A program made the translations under genes and the position numbers. From positions 930,001 through 994,000 of the forward strand of contig JACJWA010000001.1 in NCBI GenBank assembly GCA_020637395.1: a DNA stretch of 64,000 bases, in the 5' to 3' direction. Source of the DNA: Calditrichota bacterium. GTDB taxonomy: Bacteria; Electryoneota; RPQS01. Below are positions 41,019 to 50,448 of the stretch, piece after piece. Position 1 is the stretch's first letter; each line of letters opens with the position of its first letter. The notes below the pieces were generated by a model, which saw only the letters and a program-made list of their open reading frames with translations, had not been told where the DNA came from and did not search any database.

Positions 41019-42041
41019 ATGAGAGACGAAATTAGCAAACTGCGGGACGAAGCGGCGGAAGCGCTGAGGTCTGCTTCTGACTTGACCGCGTTGGAACAGG
41101 TTTCCGTCAAGTACCTGAGCCGCAAAGGGCTCGTGGCCGGACTGTTCAAGCAACTGGGCAAAGTGGACGCCGCGGAGCGACCTATCATCGGTCAACTGCT
41201 TAATGACTTGAAGCAGCAACTCGAGAACCTTGAGGCTGAACGCACGCTTGCGCTCAAGCCAAGATCCAAGGAATTCGACGTGGACACCACTCTGCCCGGC
41301 CGCGGCACGTGGATCGGCAGCTATCATCCGCTTACGATTGTCATGCGCGAGATTACGGACATTTTCGGTCGCATGGGATTCCGGGTTGCGGATGGTCCCG
41401 AGATTGAGTTGGTGAAGTACAACTTCGACATGCTTAATACTCCGCCGTGGCATCCATCGCGGGATGAAAGCGATACGATCTATCTGCCCAATGGTTTTGT
41501 CGTGAGAACCGAGACGTCGCCTGTGCAGGTGCGAACCATGGAGAAGCAGGATCCGCCGGTACGAATCATCTCGCCCGGGAGAGTTTATCGCCGCGACCGA
41601 CCCGATGCCACGCATTCGCCGATGTTCCATCAAGTCGAAGGGCTCTATGTTGACAAGGGCGTGACGATGGCTGAACTAAAAGGAACTCTCTTAGCTTTCT
41701 ACAAAGAGCTGTTTGGCCAAGATACGAAGCTTCGCTTTCGTCCGCACTTCTTTCCGTTCACGGAGCCGTCTGCTGAAGTGGATATCACCTGCCCGTTCTG
41801 CAAAGCGGAAGGATGCCGAATCTGCAAGTACACGACGTGGCTCGAGATGGGCGGCAGCGGGATGGTGGATCCGAATGTGCTTCAGGGTGTTGGCTATGAC
41901 CCAGAAATCTACAGCGGCTTCGCATTTGGATTGGGAATTGACCGCATCGCCATGCTGCGCTTTGGGATTCCCAACATTCGACTTCTGTTCGACAGCGATG
42001 TTCGTTTCCTAAGACAATTTTCCGGCTTCACGCCGCGCTAA
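41019..42041 (+). CDS. pheS: Phenylalanyl-tRNA synthetase alpha subunit
   Basis: 340 residues with an N-terminal coiled coil (about 1-85) that grips tRNA-Phe, then the class II core: GTWIGSYHPLTIVMREITDIFGRMGF, TSPVQVRTM, RVYRRDRPDATHSPMFHQVEGL (motif 2) and GFAFGLGIDRIAMLRFGI (motif 3). It forms an alpha2-beta2 enzyme with PheT. Starts 14 bases after the terminator T-run; no strong ribosome site. Confidence 0.98.
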   Translation: MRDEISKLRDEAAEALRSASDLTALEQVSVKYLSRKGLVAGLFKQLGKVDAAERPIIGQLLNDLKQQLENLEAERTLALKPRSKEFDVDTTLPGRGTWIGSYHPLTIVMREITDIFGRMGFRVADGPEIELVKYNFDMLNTPPWHPSRDESDTIYLPNGFVVRTETSPVQVRTMEKQDPPVRIISPGRVYRRDRPDATHSPMFHQVEGLYVDKGVTMAELKGTLLAFYKELFGQDTKLRFRPHFFPFTEPSAEVDITCPFCKAEGCRICKYTTWLEMGGSGMVDPNVLQGVGYDPEIYSGFAFGLGIDRIAMLRFGIPNIRLLFDSDVRFLRQFSGFTPR

Positions 42042-42055
42042 ACGCAAGACCTATC

Positions 42056-44440
42056 ATGTTGCTAAGTTACAAGTGGCTGTCAGAATTTGTGACCCTGCCG
42101 GTCTCTCCGGAGCAATTGGCAGACGTGCTCACGTGGCTTGGGCTCGAAGTGGAAGCCGTTCACACGTACGCGCCAAATCTGGACAACGTGGTCATCGGCG
42201 AGATTCTGGAATGCGCGCCCATTGAAGGGACTAATCATCTGTCACTGACCAAAACCCGTGTCGGCGGCGAAACGCTTTCGATTGTCTGTGGCGCTCCGAA
42301 TGCACGCGCCGGTCTGAAAGTGGTCGCGATGCTCGCCGGATCGAAGACCGCCGAAGGCATGGTCATCAAGAAGGCGAAGCTGCGCGGGCAGGAGTCGCAC
42401 GGCATGCTTGCATCGGAGCAGGAGCTCGGGCTCGCCCCCTCGCATGCGGGAATTATCGAGTGCCCGGCAGACTGGGAAGTCGGAGCACCGGCGGCAAAGT
42501 ATCTGCAAGACTCGGATACCGTCTACGACGTAGAAATCACGCCGAACCGTCCGGATTTTTTGTCGCACATCGGAGTCGCACGGGATATTGCCGCGAAGTT
42601 CAAGTTGCCGTGGAAACCAAAGTCCTACGATTTGAATGAATGCGTTCGCAAGTCCACGGACTTCGTTCGGGTTAAGATTTCGGCTCCTGTGGCCTGCCCA
42701 CGATATCTTACCCGTGGGGTGACTGGTGTCAAGATTGCTCCCGCCCCCTATGAGGTGCAACTGCGACTGCTGCGCTGCGGTGTGCGGCCGATTTCAAATG
42801 TCGTTGATGTGACCAACTACCTAATGCTTGAAACCGGGCAACCTCTGCATGCCTTTGATGCACGGTACATTGCAGACAATTCCATTGACATACGATTCGC
42901 CGGAGCAGGTGAATCATTTGTCACATTGGACGAAAAGGAACACAAGCTTCAGTCGCACGATCTTCTGATTGCGGATTCGAAGCATGGCATTGCGTTGGCA
43001 GGTATCATGGGCGGTCTGAACAGCGAGATTCGCGAGGACACGACAGATGTCGTGATCGAGTGCGCTTACTTCGACCCTGTGCATGTGCGCCGCACGGCGA
43101 AATCGCTTGGAATGTCCACGGACTCTTCGCGCAGATTCGAACGCGGATGCGACCCGAATCAGGTCCCCTACGTCGCCGCGGCAACCGCCGCTCTCATTCA
43201 ACAGTGGGGTGGAGGCGAGGTGCTGAGCGGAGTTGTGGATGACTATCCCCGGCCAATTGTGCCGGTGGAGATCGCCTTCCGTCCGGAAAAGACAGAAGCA
43301 CTGATTGGCGTACAGTATGATTTTGCCGAGATCGAGGATACCTTGACGCGACTGGGCTGTGAGGTCTCAGCACACTCCTCTGCGTGGACTGTGAAAGCTC
43401 CTACACATCGGCCCGACCTTGAGCGCGAAGTTGATCTCATCGAAGAGATCGTTCGGGTACAGGGGTACGACCAGATTCCGACTTCGGAAAGCAGCAAAGT
43501 CGTTTTGACCGGAAAAGATGATCCCGTGGTTCGGTTGCGCAGGCAGGTGGAGGACATTCTGGTTGCCCAGGGATTCCTGCAAACGGTTTCGCTTTCGATG
43601 TGGAACCCGGAACCCCGATTGGACCCGCCGGGACTTCCGGCTGGAGTCGAGGTCGCCAACCCCGTGACGGACGAAATGAAGTACTTGCAGGGCAGCGTGC
43701 TGGCGCCGATGTTAAGGGCAGCTGCGGCCAATTTCGAGCGCGGGGACAGGGACCTCAGGCTGTTTGAGACGACGCGCGTGTTTCGGGAAGGCGTGGCGGG
43801 CGATCCCCGGACCTGGGAGAAACAAGTCGTAGCCGGGCTCCTCGTGGGGCGGCGCTACCCATCTGGTTGGAGCCAGACCAAAGAACCTTCAGATTTCTTT
43901 GATTTGAAGAGCGTGCTGGAGTTTCTTGCCCTCAAGCTTTCCCTTGACAAACCGGATATTTTTTGCTATGATCTTGATACCGTTGGCTTTCTGAGCGGTC
44001 AGTTGAGAGTCGGTGAGCAGGTTGCAGGTGACTTCGGGCTCTGGCCAAGAGAGGTTTGTGCGGCCAGAGACATAGACGCTTCAGTAGCCTGGTTCGAGCT
44101 GGACCTTTCCGTCCTTGCCGCGAACAGGCGCTCAGAATTCGCTTTTGAGCCGTTGCCTCGGTTCCCGATTGCCTGGCGGGATCTTTCCGTCGTTTTGGAC
44201 CACTCGGTGCCGTTTGCAGAGCTCGTCTCCACGGTTCGCGGTGCGGCAGGCAATTTGCTTCAGTCTGTTTGGCCGTTTGATGTCTTTGTCAGCGACAAAC
44301 TGGGTGTCGGCAAGAAGTCGGTTGCCTTCAGGCTCGAGTTTCTGCATCCCGAGCGTAGCTTAGACGCTGCGGAAGTGGACGCGGCGATTCAATCAATTGT
44401 TACAAAACTACAGCAAGAACACTCAGCGGAATTGCGCTGA
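42056..44440 (+). CDS. pheT: Phenylalanyl-tRNA synthetase beta subunit
   Basis: 794 residues, full length: tRNA-binding OB domain (VVIGEILECAPIEGTNHLSLTKT near residue 45), B3/B4 editing domain, B5, a core-like domain and the C-terminal FDX-ACB domain (LPRFPIAWRDLSVVLD, FRLEFLHPERSLDAAEVD). A strong promoter-like sequence lies inside it at 43944-43972. The stop codon lies inside the terminator stem. Confidence 0.98.
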   Translation: MLLSYKWLSEFVTLPVSPEQLADVLTWLGLEVEAVHTYAPNLDNVVIGEILECAPIEGTNHLSLTKTRVGGETLSIVCGAPNARAGLKVVAMLAGSKTAEGMVIKKAKLRGQESHGMLASEQELGLAPSHAGIIECPADWEVGAPAAKYLQDSDTVYDVEITPNRPDFLSHIGVARDIAAKFKLPWKPKSYDLNECVRKSTDFVRVKISAPVACPRYLTRGVTGVKIAPAPYEVQLRLLRCGVRPISNVVDVTNYLMLETGQPLHAFDARYIADNSIDIRFAGAGESFVTLDEKEHKLQSHDLLIADSKHGIALAGIMGGLNSEIREDTTDVVIECAYFDPVHVRRTAKSLGMSTDSSRRFERGCDPNQVPYVAAATAALIQQWGGGEVLSGVVDDYPRPIVPVEIAFRPEKTEALIGVQYDFAEIEDTLTRLGCEVSAHSSAWTVKAPTHRPDLEREVDLIEEIVRVQGYDQIPTSESSKVVLTGKDDPVVRLRRQVEDILVAQGFLQTVSLSMWNPEPRLDPPGLPAGVEVANPVTDEMKYLQGSVLAPMLRAAAANFERGDRDLRLFETTRVFREGVAGDPRTWEKQVVAGLLVGRRYPSGWSQTKEPSDFFDLKSVLEFLALKLSLDKPDIFCYDLDTVGFLSGQLRVGEQVAGDFGLWPREVCAARDIDASVAWFELDLSVLAANRRSEFAFEPLPRFPIAWRDLSVVLDHSVPFAELVSTVRGAAGNLLQSVWPFDVFVSDKLGVGKKSVAFRLEFLHPERSLDAAEVDAAIQSIVTKLQQEHSAELR
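43944..43972 (+). promoter_or_regulatory. Intragenic promoter-like sequence inside pheT
   Basis: TTGACA (43944-43949), 17-base spacer with a T6 run, TATGAT (43967-43972): 11 of 12 consensus bases, sense strand, in an AT-rich patch of a GC-richer gene. It might serve zapB-like/zapA or an RNA ending at 44450. Confidence 0.45.
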
Positions 44441-44450
44441 GTGCTTTTTT
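44420..44450 (+). terminator. Rho-independent terminator overlapping the pheT stop
   Basis: CACTCAGCG (44420-44428) pairs with CGCTGAGTG (44435-44443), followed by CTTTTTT. The TGA of pheT is part of the stem. Confidence 0.9.
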
Positions 44451-44481
44451 CACCTTAGACAGACAGAACAAAAAGACCCGT

Positions 44482-44739
44482 ATGGATATTCAGACCTTTG
44501 ATGCACTTGATCAGAAAGTCACGCGGCTCCTGAACAAGATGAGTGAATTGCAGACTCGGAACCGTGAACTGGAAACTGAGCTGAGCGAATTGCGCTCCGA
44601 TCAGACCGTTTCGGAGCAAGAGTTGAAAGATCTTCGTCAGAAGTGCGCTTCGCTTGAAGAAAACCAGCGCGATCCGCAGCGCGAAGAGCTGATCCGCACC
44701 AGAATCAGCGCGCTCTTGGAGAAACTGGAGACCGCATAA
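44482..44739 (+). CDS. ZapB-like coiled-coil protein
   Basis: 85 residues, almost entirely coiled coil (LDQKVTRLLNKMSELQTRNRELETELSELRSD onward), acidic, without membrane segment. Size, composition and position directly before zapA match ZapB-type division proteins, which link ZapA and the Z-ring to the chromosome. Coiled-coil similarity is weak evidence by itself; context raises it. Confidence 0.7.
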   Translation: MDIQTFDALDQKVTRLLNKMSELQTRNRELETELSELRSDQTVSEQELKDLRQKCASLEENQRDPQREELIRTRISALLEKLETA

Positions 44740-44759
44740 GGCGGCGTCCTGCATAGCGA

Positions 44760-45080
44760 ATGACTGATTTTTTGCACGAGAACACTCCGGAAGAAGCGGT
44801 CGAGGTGACGATCTTCGATCGAGCCTATAAGCTCAAGCGAACGGCCGAACCTGACTATTTGCGCCGTGTCGCGGGACTCGTGGACGAGCGGATGAAAAGT
44901 GTGCATTTGCAGGACCGATCCAGACCCGCTGGCGAGTTGGCCGTGCTTGCGGCGTTGCAGCTTGCACACGAATTGACCGAGGCCAAAGGCGAGCTTCTGG
45001 ATCAGACCAATAAGGTTACCGCCGAGGCGCAAAGGTTAGAACAGACTCTGGATGAAAAACTTCGCGAGTGGGGCGCATAG
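44760..45080 (+). CDS. zapA: Cell division protein ZapA
   Basis: 106 residues: an N-terminal domain VEVTIFDRAYKLKRTAEPDYLRRVAGLVDERMKSV, the ZapA signature, and a C-terminal coiled coil. ZapA bundles FtsZ filaments at midcell. It starts 20 bases after the ZapB-like gene. A 6S RNA candidate follows, as in many bacteria. Confidence 0.9.
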   Translation: MTDFLHENTPEEAVEVTIFDRAYKLKRTAEPDYLRRVAGLVDERMKSVHLQDRSRPAGELAVLAALQLAHELTEAKGELLDQTNKVTAEAQRLEQTLDEKLREWGA

Positions 45081-45162
45081 CCTGACTCGGCACGGTCTGA
45101 GGTGAATTTACGAAGAAAGGTTCATAACCTCTCAGCGGCAGATCATTACATAGTCATTGACA

Positions 45163-45378
45163 AAATCCCTGTCTTGGCAGATTCTTGATTCAAGAACCAT
45201 TAGTTTCAGAATAGGGAGTTCGACTCTGGCGTCTATCACAAGCCTAACCCGCTCTGCGGGCTCCCTCCGTCTTCGGACGGCTGTGGATAGTGGAAGTGAG
45301 AACCGTTCAGGCGGATTCCCACCGTGTTGTACCAGGTTCTTGGTACCACGTTCTGCCATTCAGGGATTTCTTTTTTTT
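45163..45378 (+). ncRNA. ssrS: Candidate 6S RNA (SsrS)
   Basis: A 216-base segment between zapA and rny that folds end to end. Closing stem: AAATCCCTG (45163-45171) with CAGGGATTT (45361-45369), TGGCAGA (45175-45181) with TCTGCCA (45352-45358), and, after a symmetrical nine-base internal loop, CAAGAACC (45191-45198) with GGTTCTTG (45335-45342). Inside are CCCGCTCTGCGGG and CCGTCTTCGGACGG hairpins. Eight or more T follow the closing stem. A long rod with internal bubbles, about 200 bases and position after zapA are the marks of 6S RNA, which binds RNA polymerase holoenzyme. I see no clear promoter: TTGACA at 45157 would start too far inside. Confidence 0.72.
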
Positions 45379-45395
45379 CGGGAGCCACCACCAAA

Positions 45396-46961
45396 ATGGA
45401 CAATATACTTCTCGTCGTCTCGCTTGCGGCCGGTTCCGGCATCGCGGCGTTTCTGATCGGCTGGTTCTTAAGCCGGTCCATCACCAAGGAGCGAATCGCA
45501 GCATCGCAGCAGGAAGCGGATAGAATCATCGCTGACGCCCAGAAAGAGGCTGAGACGATGTACAAGGAAAAGATGCTTGAAATGCGCGACGAGCAGCTGA
45601 GACAGCGCACTTCCTTGGAAAATGAGATACGCGAAATCAAGGACGAGCTTTCGCGGCAGGAGCGTTCCTTGAAGGACAAGGACGCCAATCTTCGGAACGT
45701 GCGAGATGAAACGGAGCGCAAGCGCAAAGAGGTAGACCGCTTGATCGGACAAACGTCCCAAAAGGAAAAGAAGTTGTCCGAAATGGAAACTCAGCTCGAT
45801 GAAGCGCTGAAGCAGGCGCAGTCCGAGCTTGAACGCGCGGCGGGGCTTTCCAAAGACGACGCACTCGAGCAGCTCAAAGAGTCATTGCTGGGCGAGGCTC
45901 GGAACGCGACTGCGGATCTTGTCAAGAACATGCGCGACGAAGCGAAAGCGACGGCCAACCGCGAAGCACGCGAGGTAATTGTTTCGGCGATTCAGAGGTC
46001 CGCTGCCGATCACAGTGTGGAAAGCACGGTATCAGTAGTGCATATTCCGAACGACGAGATCAAGGGCCGCATCATCGGTCGTGAAGGTCGGAACATTCGG
46101 GCGTTCGAGCAGGCGACAGGCGTGGACATCATCGTGGATGACACCCCTGAAACCGTTGTCATATCCGGCTTCGATCCCTATCGGCGCGAAATTGCCAGGC
46201 TTGCCCTTGAGCAGTTGATGGCGGACGGTCGAATTCACCCGCAGCGAATCGAAGAGCTGGTGAAGAAGATCGAGAAAGAAATGGACGAGAAGCTGATGCA
46301 GATTGGGGACGCCGCTTGTCTTGAAGCTGGAGTCACAGGGCTGCATCGTGAGTTGATCAAGCTCGTTGGCAGATTGAAATACCGCACGAGCTACGGTCAG
46401 AATATTCTGCACCATTCGATTGAGGTGGCGCACCTTTCGGCATTGATGTGCGCGCAACTTGGATTCGACGCAAAAATGGGCAGGCGCGCCGGGCTCTTGC
46501 ATGACATCGGCAAAGCGATTGACCGTTACACCGAGGGGACGCACGTCGAAATCGGCATCGAAATCGCGAAGAAATACCGCGAACCCAAGATCGTAATCAA
46601 TACGATTGCCGCACATCACAACGACACGGAGTTTATCTCCCCGATAGGTGTATTGGTGCAGGCCGCAGACGCCATTTCCGGTGCGCGACCCGGTGCGCGT
46701 CGAGAGACTCTGGAACTCTATGTCAAGCGACTTCAACAGTTAGAAGAGATTGCTTCCGGATTCAAGGGTGTGCAGAAGACTTTTGCGATTCAGGCGGGCC
46801 GCGAGATTCGAATCATTGTTGAGCCGCAGAAAGTCAGCGATGCGCTGGCCGAGGCGCTGGCGACGGACATCGCCAAGAAGGTTGAAGAAGAGCTCGAGTA
46901 TCCGGGCCAGATTAAGGTGACTGTGTTGAGGGAATTTGTTGCAACAGGCGTGGCCAAATAA
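45396..46961 (+). CDS. rny: Ribonuclease Y
   Basis: 521 residues from ATG 45396: an N-terminal membrane helix (LVVSLAAGSGIAAFLIGWFL), a long coiled coil (about 35-200), a KH domain (IPNDEIKGRIIGREGRNIRAFEQATGVDIIVDD) and an HD domain (HHSIEVAHLSALMCAQLGFDAKMGRRAGLLHDIGKAID) with metal ligands. It is the membrane-bound endonuclease that starts mRNA decay in many bacteria. An earlier in-frame start would lie in the 6S RNA candidate. It overlaps ymdB by 26 bases. Confidence 0.97.
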   Translation: MDNILLVVSLAAGSGIAAFLIGWFLSRSITKERIAASQQEADRIIADAQKEAETMYKEKMLEMRDEQLRQRTSLENEIREIKDELSRQERSLKDKDANLRNVRDETERKRKEVDRLIGQTSQKEKKLSEMETQLDEALKQAQSELERAAGLSKDDALEQLKESLLGEARNATADLVKNMRDEAKATANREAREVIVSAIQRSAADHSVESTVSVVHIPNDEIKGRIIGREGRNIRAFEQATGVDIIVDDTPETVVISGFDPYRREIARLALEQLMADGRIHPQRIEELVKKIEKEMDEKLMQIGDAACLEAGVTGLHRELIKLVGRLKYRTSYGQNILHHSIEVAHLSALMCAQLGFDAKMGRRAGLLHDIGKAIDRYTEGTHVEIGIEIAKKYREPKIVINTIAAHHNDTEFISPIGVLVQAADAISGARPGARRETLELYVKRLQQLEEIASGFKGVQKTFAIQAGREIRIIVEPQKVSDALAEALATDIAKKVEEELEYPGQIKVTVLREFVATGVAK

Positions 46962-47760
46962 GCCCGCGGGCGCAAGCCGCCTGCTGTTTATCGGAGATGT
47001 TTATGGAGAGCCCGGACAGAAGGCGGTATGCGCCCTCCTGCCCGGGCTCATTCGTGATCTGGGCTCCGATGTTTGCGTTGTGAACGCTGAGAATTCGGAC
47101 GGCGGAAAGGGACTTTCTCCTGCGATCATTCGGAAGCTCTTTGATGCCGGAGCGGATGTTCTGACCGGTGGAAATCACACGCTCTATCGAGAAAAGGCAC
47201 ACGCCGCGATTGATGAACATCCGCGAGTGCTGCGCCCGTTGAACTTGCCGCCGGAAGCTCCCGGACGGGGAATCGCGATCATAGAAGTTTCCCCTCGCGT
47301 TCGCTGGGGAGTCGTGAACTTGATCGGACGCGCGATGATGCCGCCTTCCGACGACCCCTTCAGGCTCGGCAAGCAGGCTGTGGAGTCGCTGCGCGAAGAA
47401 ACGCCGCTAATCTTCGTAGATTTCCATGCGGAAGCAACCGCCGAAAAAATTGCCTTAGCGAGGTACCTGGACGGAGCGGTTACCGCACTAATCGGAACTC
47501 ATACTCATGTGCAAACCGCCGATGAGGAGATTCTAACGGGCGGTACGGCGTATTTAACCGATGCAGGAATGAGCGGTCCGCATAACGGCGTGATTGGGAT
47601 GGACACAAGCAGTGCCCTGCATCGTTTTCTGCATCCTATGGGCGGCGGACGATCAGGAGTGGCTACCGGCGAGATTCGAGTTCACGGAGCCTTTGTGGAT
47701 GCAGATCCTGTCAGCGGCAAAGCGCTCGCGATTGGCAGAATCCGCAGAGATTTCTCATGA
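46936..47760 (+). CDS. ymdB: YmdB-family metallophosphoesterase (cyclic-nucleotide phosphodiesterase)
   Basis: 274 residues. I start it at TTG 46936, with GAGGG upstream inside rny. Motifs: LLFIGDVYGEPGQKAV, NAENSDGGKGL, TGGNHTLYR, FVDFHAEATAEKIALARYLDG, GTHTHVQTADEEIL and TDAGMSGPHNGVIGMD, all typical of the family. Bacillus YmdB has 2',3'-cAMP phosphodiesterase activity and is likewise paired with rny, so a joint role in RNA turnover or regulation is likely. Confidence 0.93.
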   Translation: MLQQAWPNKPAGASRLLFIGDVYGEPGQKAVCALLPGLIRDLGSDVCVVNAENSDGGKGLSPAIIRKLFDAGADVLTGGNHTLYREKAHAAIDEHPRVLRPLNLPPEAPGRGIAIIEVSPRVRWGVVNLIGRAMMPPSDDPFRLGKQAVESLREETPLIFVDFHAEATAEKIALARYLDGAVTALIGTHTHVQTADEEILTGGTAYLTDAGMSGPHNGVIGMDTSSALHRFLHPMGGGRSGVATGEIRVHGAFVDADPVSGKALAIGRIRRDFS

Positions 47761-49325
47761 CTGTTCGCGCGATCATTGGCAAGGCCTGGCTGGGCGGGTC
47801 AGAAACGACTCCGGTCCGCGTTCGATATGCGCAAGGAAAGATCGAGTCGGTTGAACGCGGCATCTTTGCTGATCATGATCCGGAGACTTTGCGATTATCC
47901 CATGAGCAGGTTCTGCTGCCCGGGTTTCACGATGCGCATTTGCATTTGTTGACCGGCGGTTTGCAAATGGCGCAGATAGATTTGGGCGGAGCGCATACAA
48001 CGGATCAGGTTCTGGAACGGATTTCCGATTTTGTTTCGAGGGAGAAGCCCCTTGCGGGAACCTGGCTGCTTGGTCATGGATTGGAACAAACGGAAGTCTC
48101 GGTGACTCGGCTGGACTTGGATCGTGTGGCCTCCACTCATCCGATCTTTCTGTGGACGCATGATCTTCATTCGGTGATTGTCAATTCCGCCGCTCTGATC
48201 GCCGCGCGTGTGGACGGCTCAAGCCGAGACCCGGAGGGCGGGCGCTTCGAGCGGGGCGCGGACGGCAAACTGAATGGCATAGCGCGCGAGTCGGCGGCCT
48301 ATCTTATTCGTAGTCACATTCCCGAACCTGACGCCGAGCAGTGCCGATTAGCCTTTCGACGTGCGCAGCAGTTTGCCCATTCTCTGGGAATTACTGCCGC
48401 GAGCGCAAGCGTTCGTTCAGACTTGCTGCCGCAATATCTTGACCTTGCGGACTCAGTGGATCAGACGATTCGATTGAACATTTGGAAAGTCACAACCGAC
48501 TTCGATTTTGAGGCGGACCGGTTTGAGTTTCGACACTCGGAGATGTTTCGCTTCGCCTGTTTCAAAGGCTTCACCGACGGTGCGCTGGGATCACGAACCG
48601 CCTCTTTTTGGCAGCCGTACGCGGACGACCCCGCGAACTCAGGAACTCTGTTGGTGCGCGAAGGACCGTTGGCGAGATTTGTTCGTGCCGCGCATCAACA
48701 GGGAGCGCAGATCGCCATGCACGCCATTGGCGATCGAGCCAACAGCGTTGTCTTGGATGCAGTGGAGATGGCCAGTTGCAACGGGATTGGTCCCGAGCTC
48801 AGGCCGAGAATTGAGCACTGCCAGCACTTGCGCGAACGGGATATTGGGCGCTTTGCAAAGCTTGGAGTCGTTGCGTCCATGCAGCCGATACATTGCACGG
48901 CGGACATGAGTTTTGTGAAGGGACGATTGGGAGAGGAGCGTGAGCGCTATTCCTATGCGTGGAACAGCCTGAAGAAGGCGGGAGCGATGCTGGCGTTCGG
49001 AAGTGATTGGCCGATTGAGGACATGTCTCCAATGGCCGGAGTGCATGCGGCGGTCACGAGAACGAGAAAGGACCGAACTCCTGAAGGTGGATATTATCCA
49101 GATGAATGTGTGAGTGTGGAAGACGCACTAACGGCCTATACGATGGGGGCCGCATATGCTGCGGGATGGGAGGAACTCTTAGGGAGTATTGAGGCAGGGA
49201 AGGCGGCGGACTTCTGCGTACTCGATGCAGATCCTTTCCAGACCAGAGTACAAGACCTGCATTTGTTGCGGTCAGTTATGACGCTGGTGGCCGGCGAGAC
49301 GGTTTATTCGAGCGACTCTGCCTAA
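47757..49325 (+). CDS. YtcJ-like metal-dependent amidohydrolase
   Basis: 522 residues: the metal motif HDAHLHLL near residue 58, a TIM-barrel body with KGFTDGALGSRTASFWQPY, AMHAIGDRAN, RIEHCQHL and FGSDWPIEDMSPM, and the C-terminal beta sandwich that completes such enzymes. Family members hydrolyse amides or related bonds; the substrate cannot be told. ATG overlaps the ymdB stop, so it is co-translated. Confidence 0.9.
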   Translation: MTVRAIIGKAWLGGSETTPVRVRYAQGKIESVERGIFADHDPETLRLSHEQVLLPGFHDAHLHLLTGGLQMAQIDLGGAHTTDQVLERISDFVSREKPLAGTWLLGHGLEQTEVSVTRLDLDRVASTHPIFLWTHDLHSVIVNSAALIAARVDGSSRDPEGGRFERGADGKLNGIARESAAYLIRSHIPEPDAEQCRLAFRRAQQFAHSLGITAASASVRSDLLPQYLDLADSVDQTIRLNIWKVTTDFDFEADRFEFRHSEMFRFACFKGFTDGALGSRTASFWQPYADDPANSGTLLVREGPLARFVRAAHQQGAQIAMHAIGDRANSVVLDAVEMASCNGIGPELRPRIEHCQHLRERDIGRFAKLGVVASMQPIHCTADMSFVKGRLGEERERYSYAWNSLKKAGAMLAFGSDWPIEDMSPMAGVHAAVTRTRKDRTPEGGYYPDECVSVEDALTAYTMGAAYAAGWEELLGSIEAGKAADFCVLDADPFQTRVQDLHLLRSVMTLVAGETVYSSDSA

Positions 49326-50284
49326 CGGTCGTGCTGCTTCATCCATTCGATGAAGTCAGCCAGACCATCTTCAAAGCGCACGTCATGCCGAAAGCCGAGC
49401 TCGCGCTCGGCAAGGGATGTATCCGCAAACGTCTGAAACACATCGCCGGGCTGACGCGGCAAGTAGTCAATCTTTAGTGGTCCAACTCCGGCCTCGATGC
49501 CTTGCAGGAGTTCGCGCAGCTCTATTGGTGAGCTTGACCCGAGATTGAAGATTCCGTAGCGGCCGCTCGACTGATTCACCCAATTGATTGCGCCGTTGAT
49601 GCCCCCGACGATGTCGCTCACATGCGTATAGTCGCGCCGCGAGGAGCCGTCACCAAACACCGGAATCGGCTTGCCTTGCAGTGCTCTGTGCACAAACTTA
49701 CGGATCGCGAGGTCAGGTCTTTGTCGCGGTCCGTACACCGTGAAGAAGCGCAGGCAGGCAATTGAGAAACCGTAGAGGTGCGAGTAAACGTGCGTGATGA
49801 CCTCGCCCGCCTTCTTGGTGGACCCGTAGGGACTTAAAGGATAATCCGTGTTGTCTGACTCCCGAAATGGTCCGCCGTCGCGGTCCCCGTAAACCGATGA
49901 ACTGGACGCGAAAACGATCCGCTGAATGTTCAGTTTGCGGCACAGTTCGAGCAACTGCACCGTCGCGTCAATGTTGACCTGAGCATAAAGCTCCGGTTGT
50001 TCAAGCGAGGGCCGGACCCCGGCGCGAGCCGCAAGATGGATCACCGTGCCTGGCTTGTGCTCCATGAGCACCTTTTCAATGGCGGCGGAGTCGCGGATGT
50101 CGCCTTCCACAAAAGTGAAGCTCGGAGACTTCCGGGACTGTTGCAAATTTGCTTCTTTCAGTACGCGCGGATAGAAGGGATCAAGGTTGTCGTACCCGAT
50201 CACCTCGTGGTTCCGAGCAAGAAGGAACTCGCTTAGATGCGATCCGATGAAACCGGCACAGCCGGTAATGAGTATCTTATTCAT
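49322..50284 (-). CDS. NAD-dependent epimerase (UDP-sugar 4-epimerase-like)
   Basis: 320 residues from ATG 50284. Rossmann start ILITGCAGFIGSHLSEFLL, acid pair DNLDPFYPRVLKEANL, IHLAARAGVRPSLEQP, the catalytic Ser/Tyr/Lys in FASSSSVYG and SPYGSTKKAGE, and RFFTVYGPRQRPDLAIRKF. The short-chain family of UDP-glucuronate or UDP-glucose 4-epimerases is the best match. It provides a nucleotide sugar for surface glycans. Converges with, and overlaps by four bases, the amidohydrolase. A longer start at 50356 is not used. Confidence 0.91.
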   Translation of the reverse strand: MNKILITGCAGFIGSHLSEFLLARNHEVIGYDNLDPFYPRVLKEANLQQSRKSPSFTFVEGDIRDSAAIEKVLMEHKPGTVIHLAARAGVRPSLEQPELYAQVNIDATVQLLELCRKLNIQRIVFASSSSVYGDRDGGPFRESDNTDYPLSPYGSTKKAGEVITHVYSHLYGFSIACLRFFTVYGPRQRPDLAIRKFVHRALQGKPIPVFGDGSSRRDYTHVSDIVGGINGAINWVNQSSGRYGIFNLGSSSPIELRELLQGIEAGVGPLKIDYLPRQPGDVFQTFADTSLAERELGFRHDVRFEDGLADFIEWMKQHDR

Positions 50285-50299
50285 GGCGGTCGTGATCAA

Positions 50300-50328
50300 C
50301 TTATCTGTGCAAGCCTGGGGCCAGTCAA
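50300..50328 (-). promoter_or_regulatory. Predicted promoter of the epimerase gene
   Basis: On the minus strand TTGACT (50328-50323), 17 bases, GATAAG (50305-50300). The leader would be only about nine bases, and no ribosome site is seen. Confidence 0.5.
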
Positions 50329-50448
50329 GATAGGAGATTTTGTTGGACTTCTGCAAGTGACCCCGGAATATCCTCTTTAGAATTTTTTAAGTTATTGTTT
50401 TTCAATGCTGTAACAAGAAATGAACTTCTGTTTACCTGATGCAGCATC

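Noticed and set aside
45157..45185. TTGACA at 45157 as -35 of the 6S RNA candidate
   Set aside because: The -10 position reads GATTCT and a start there would remove the 5' half of the closing stem.
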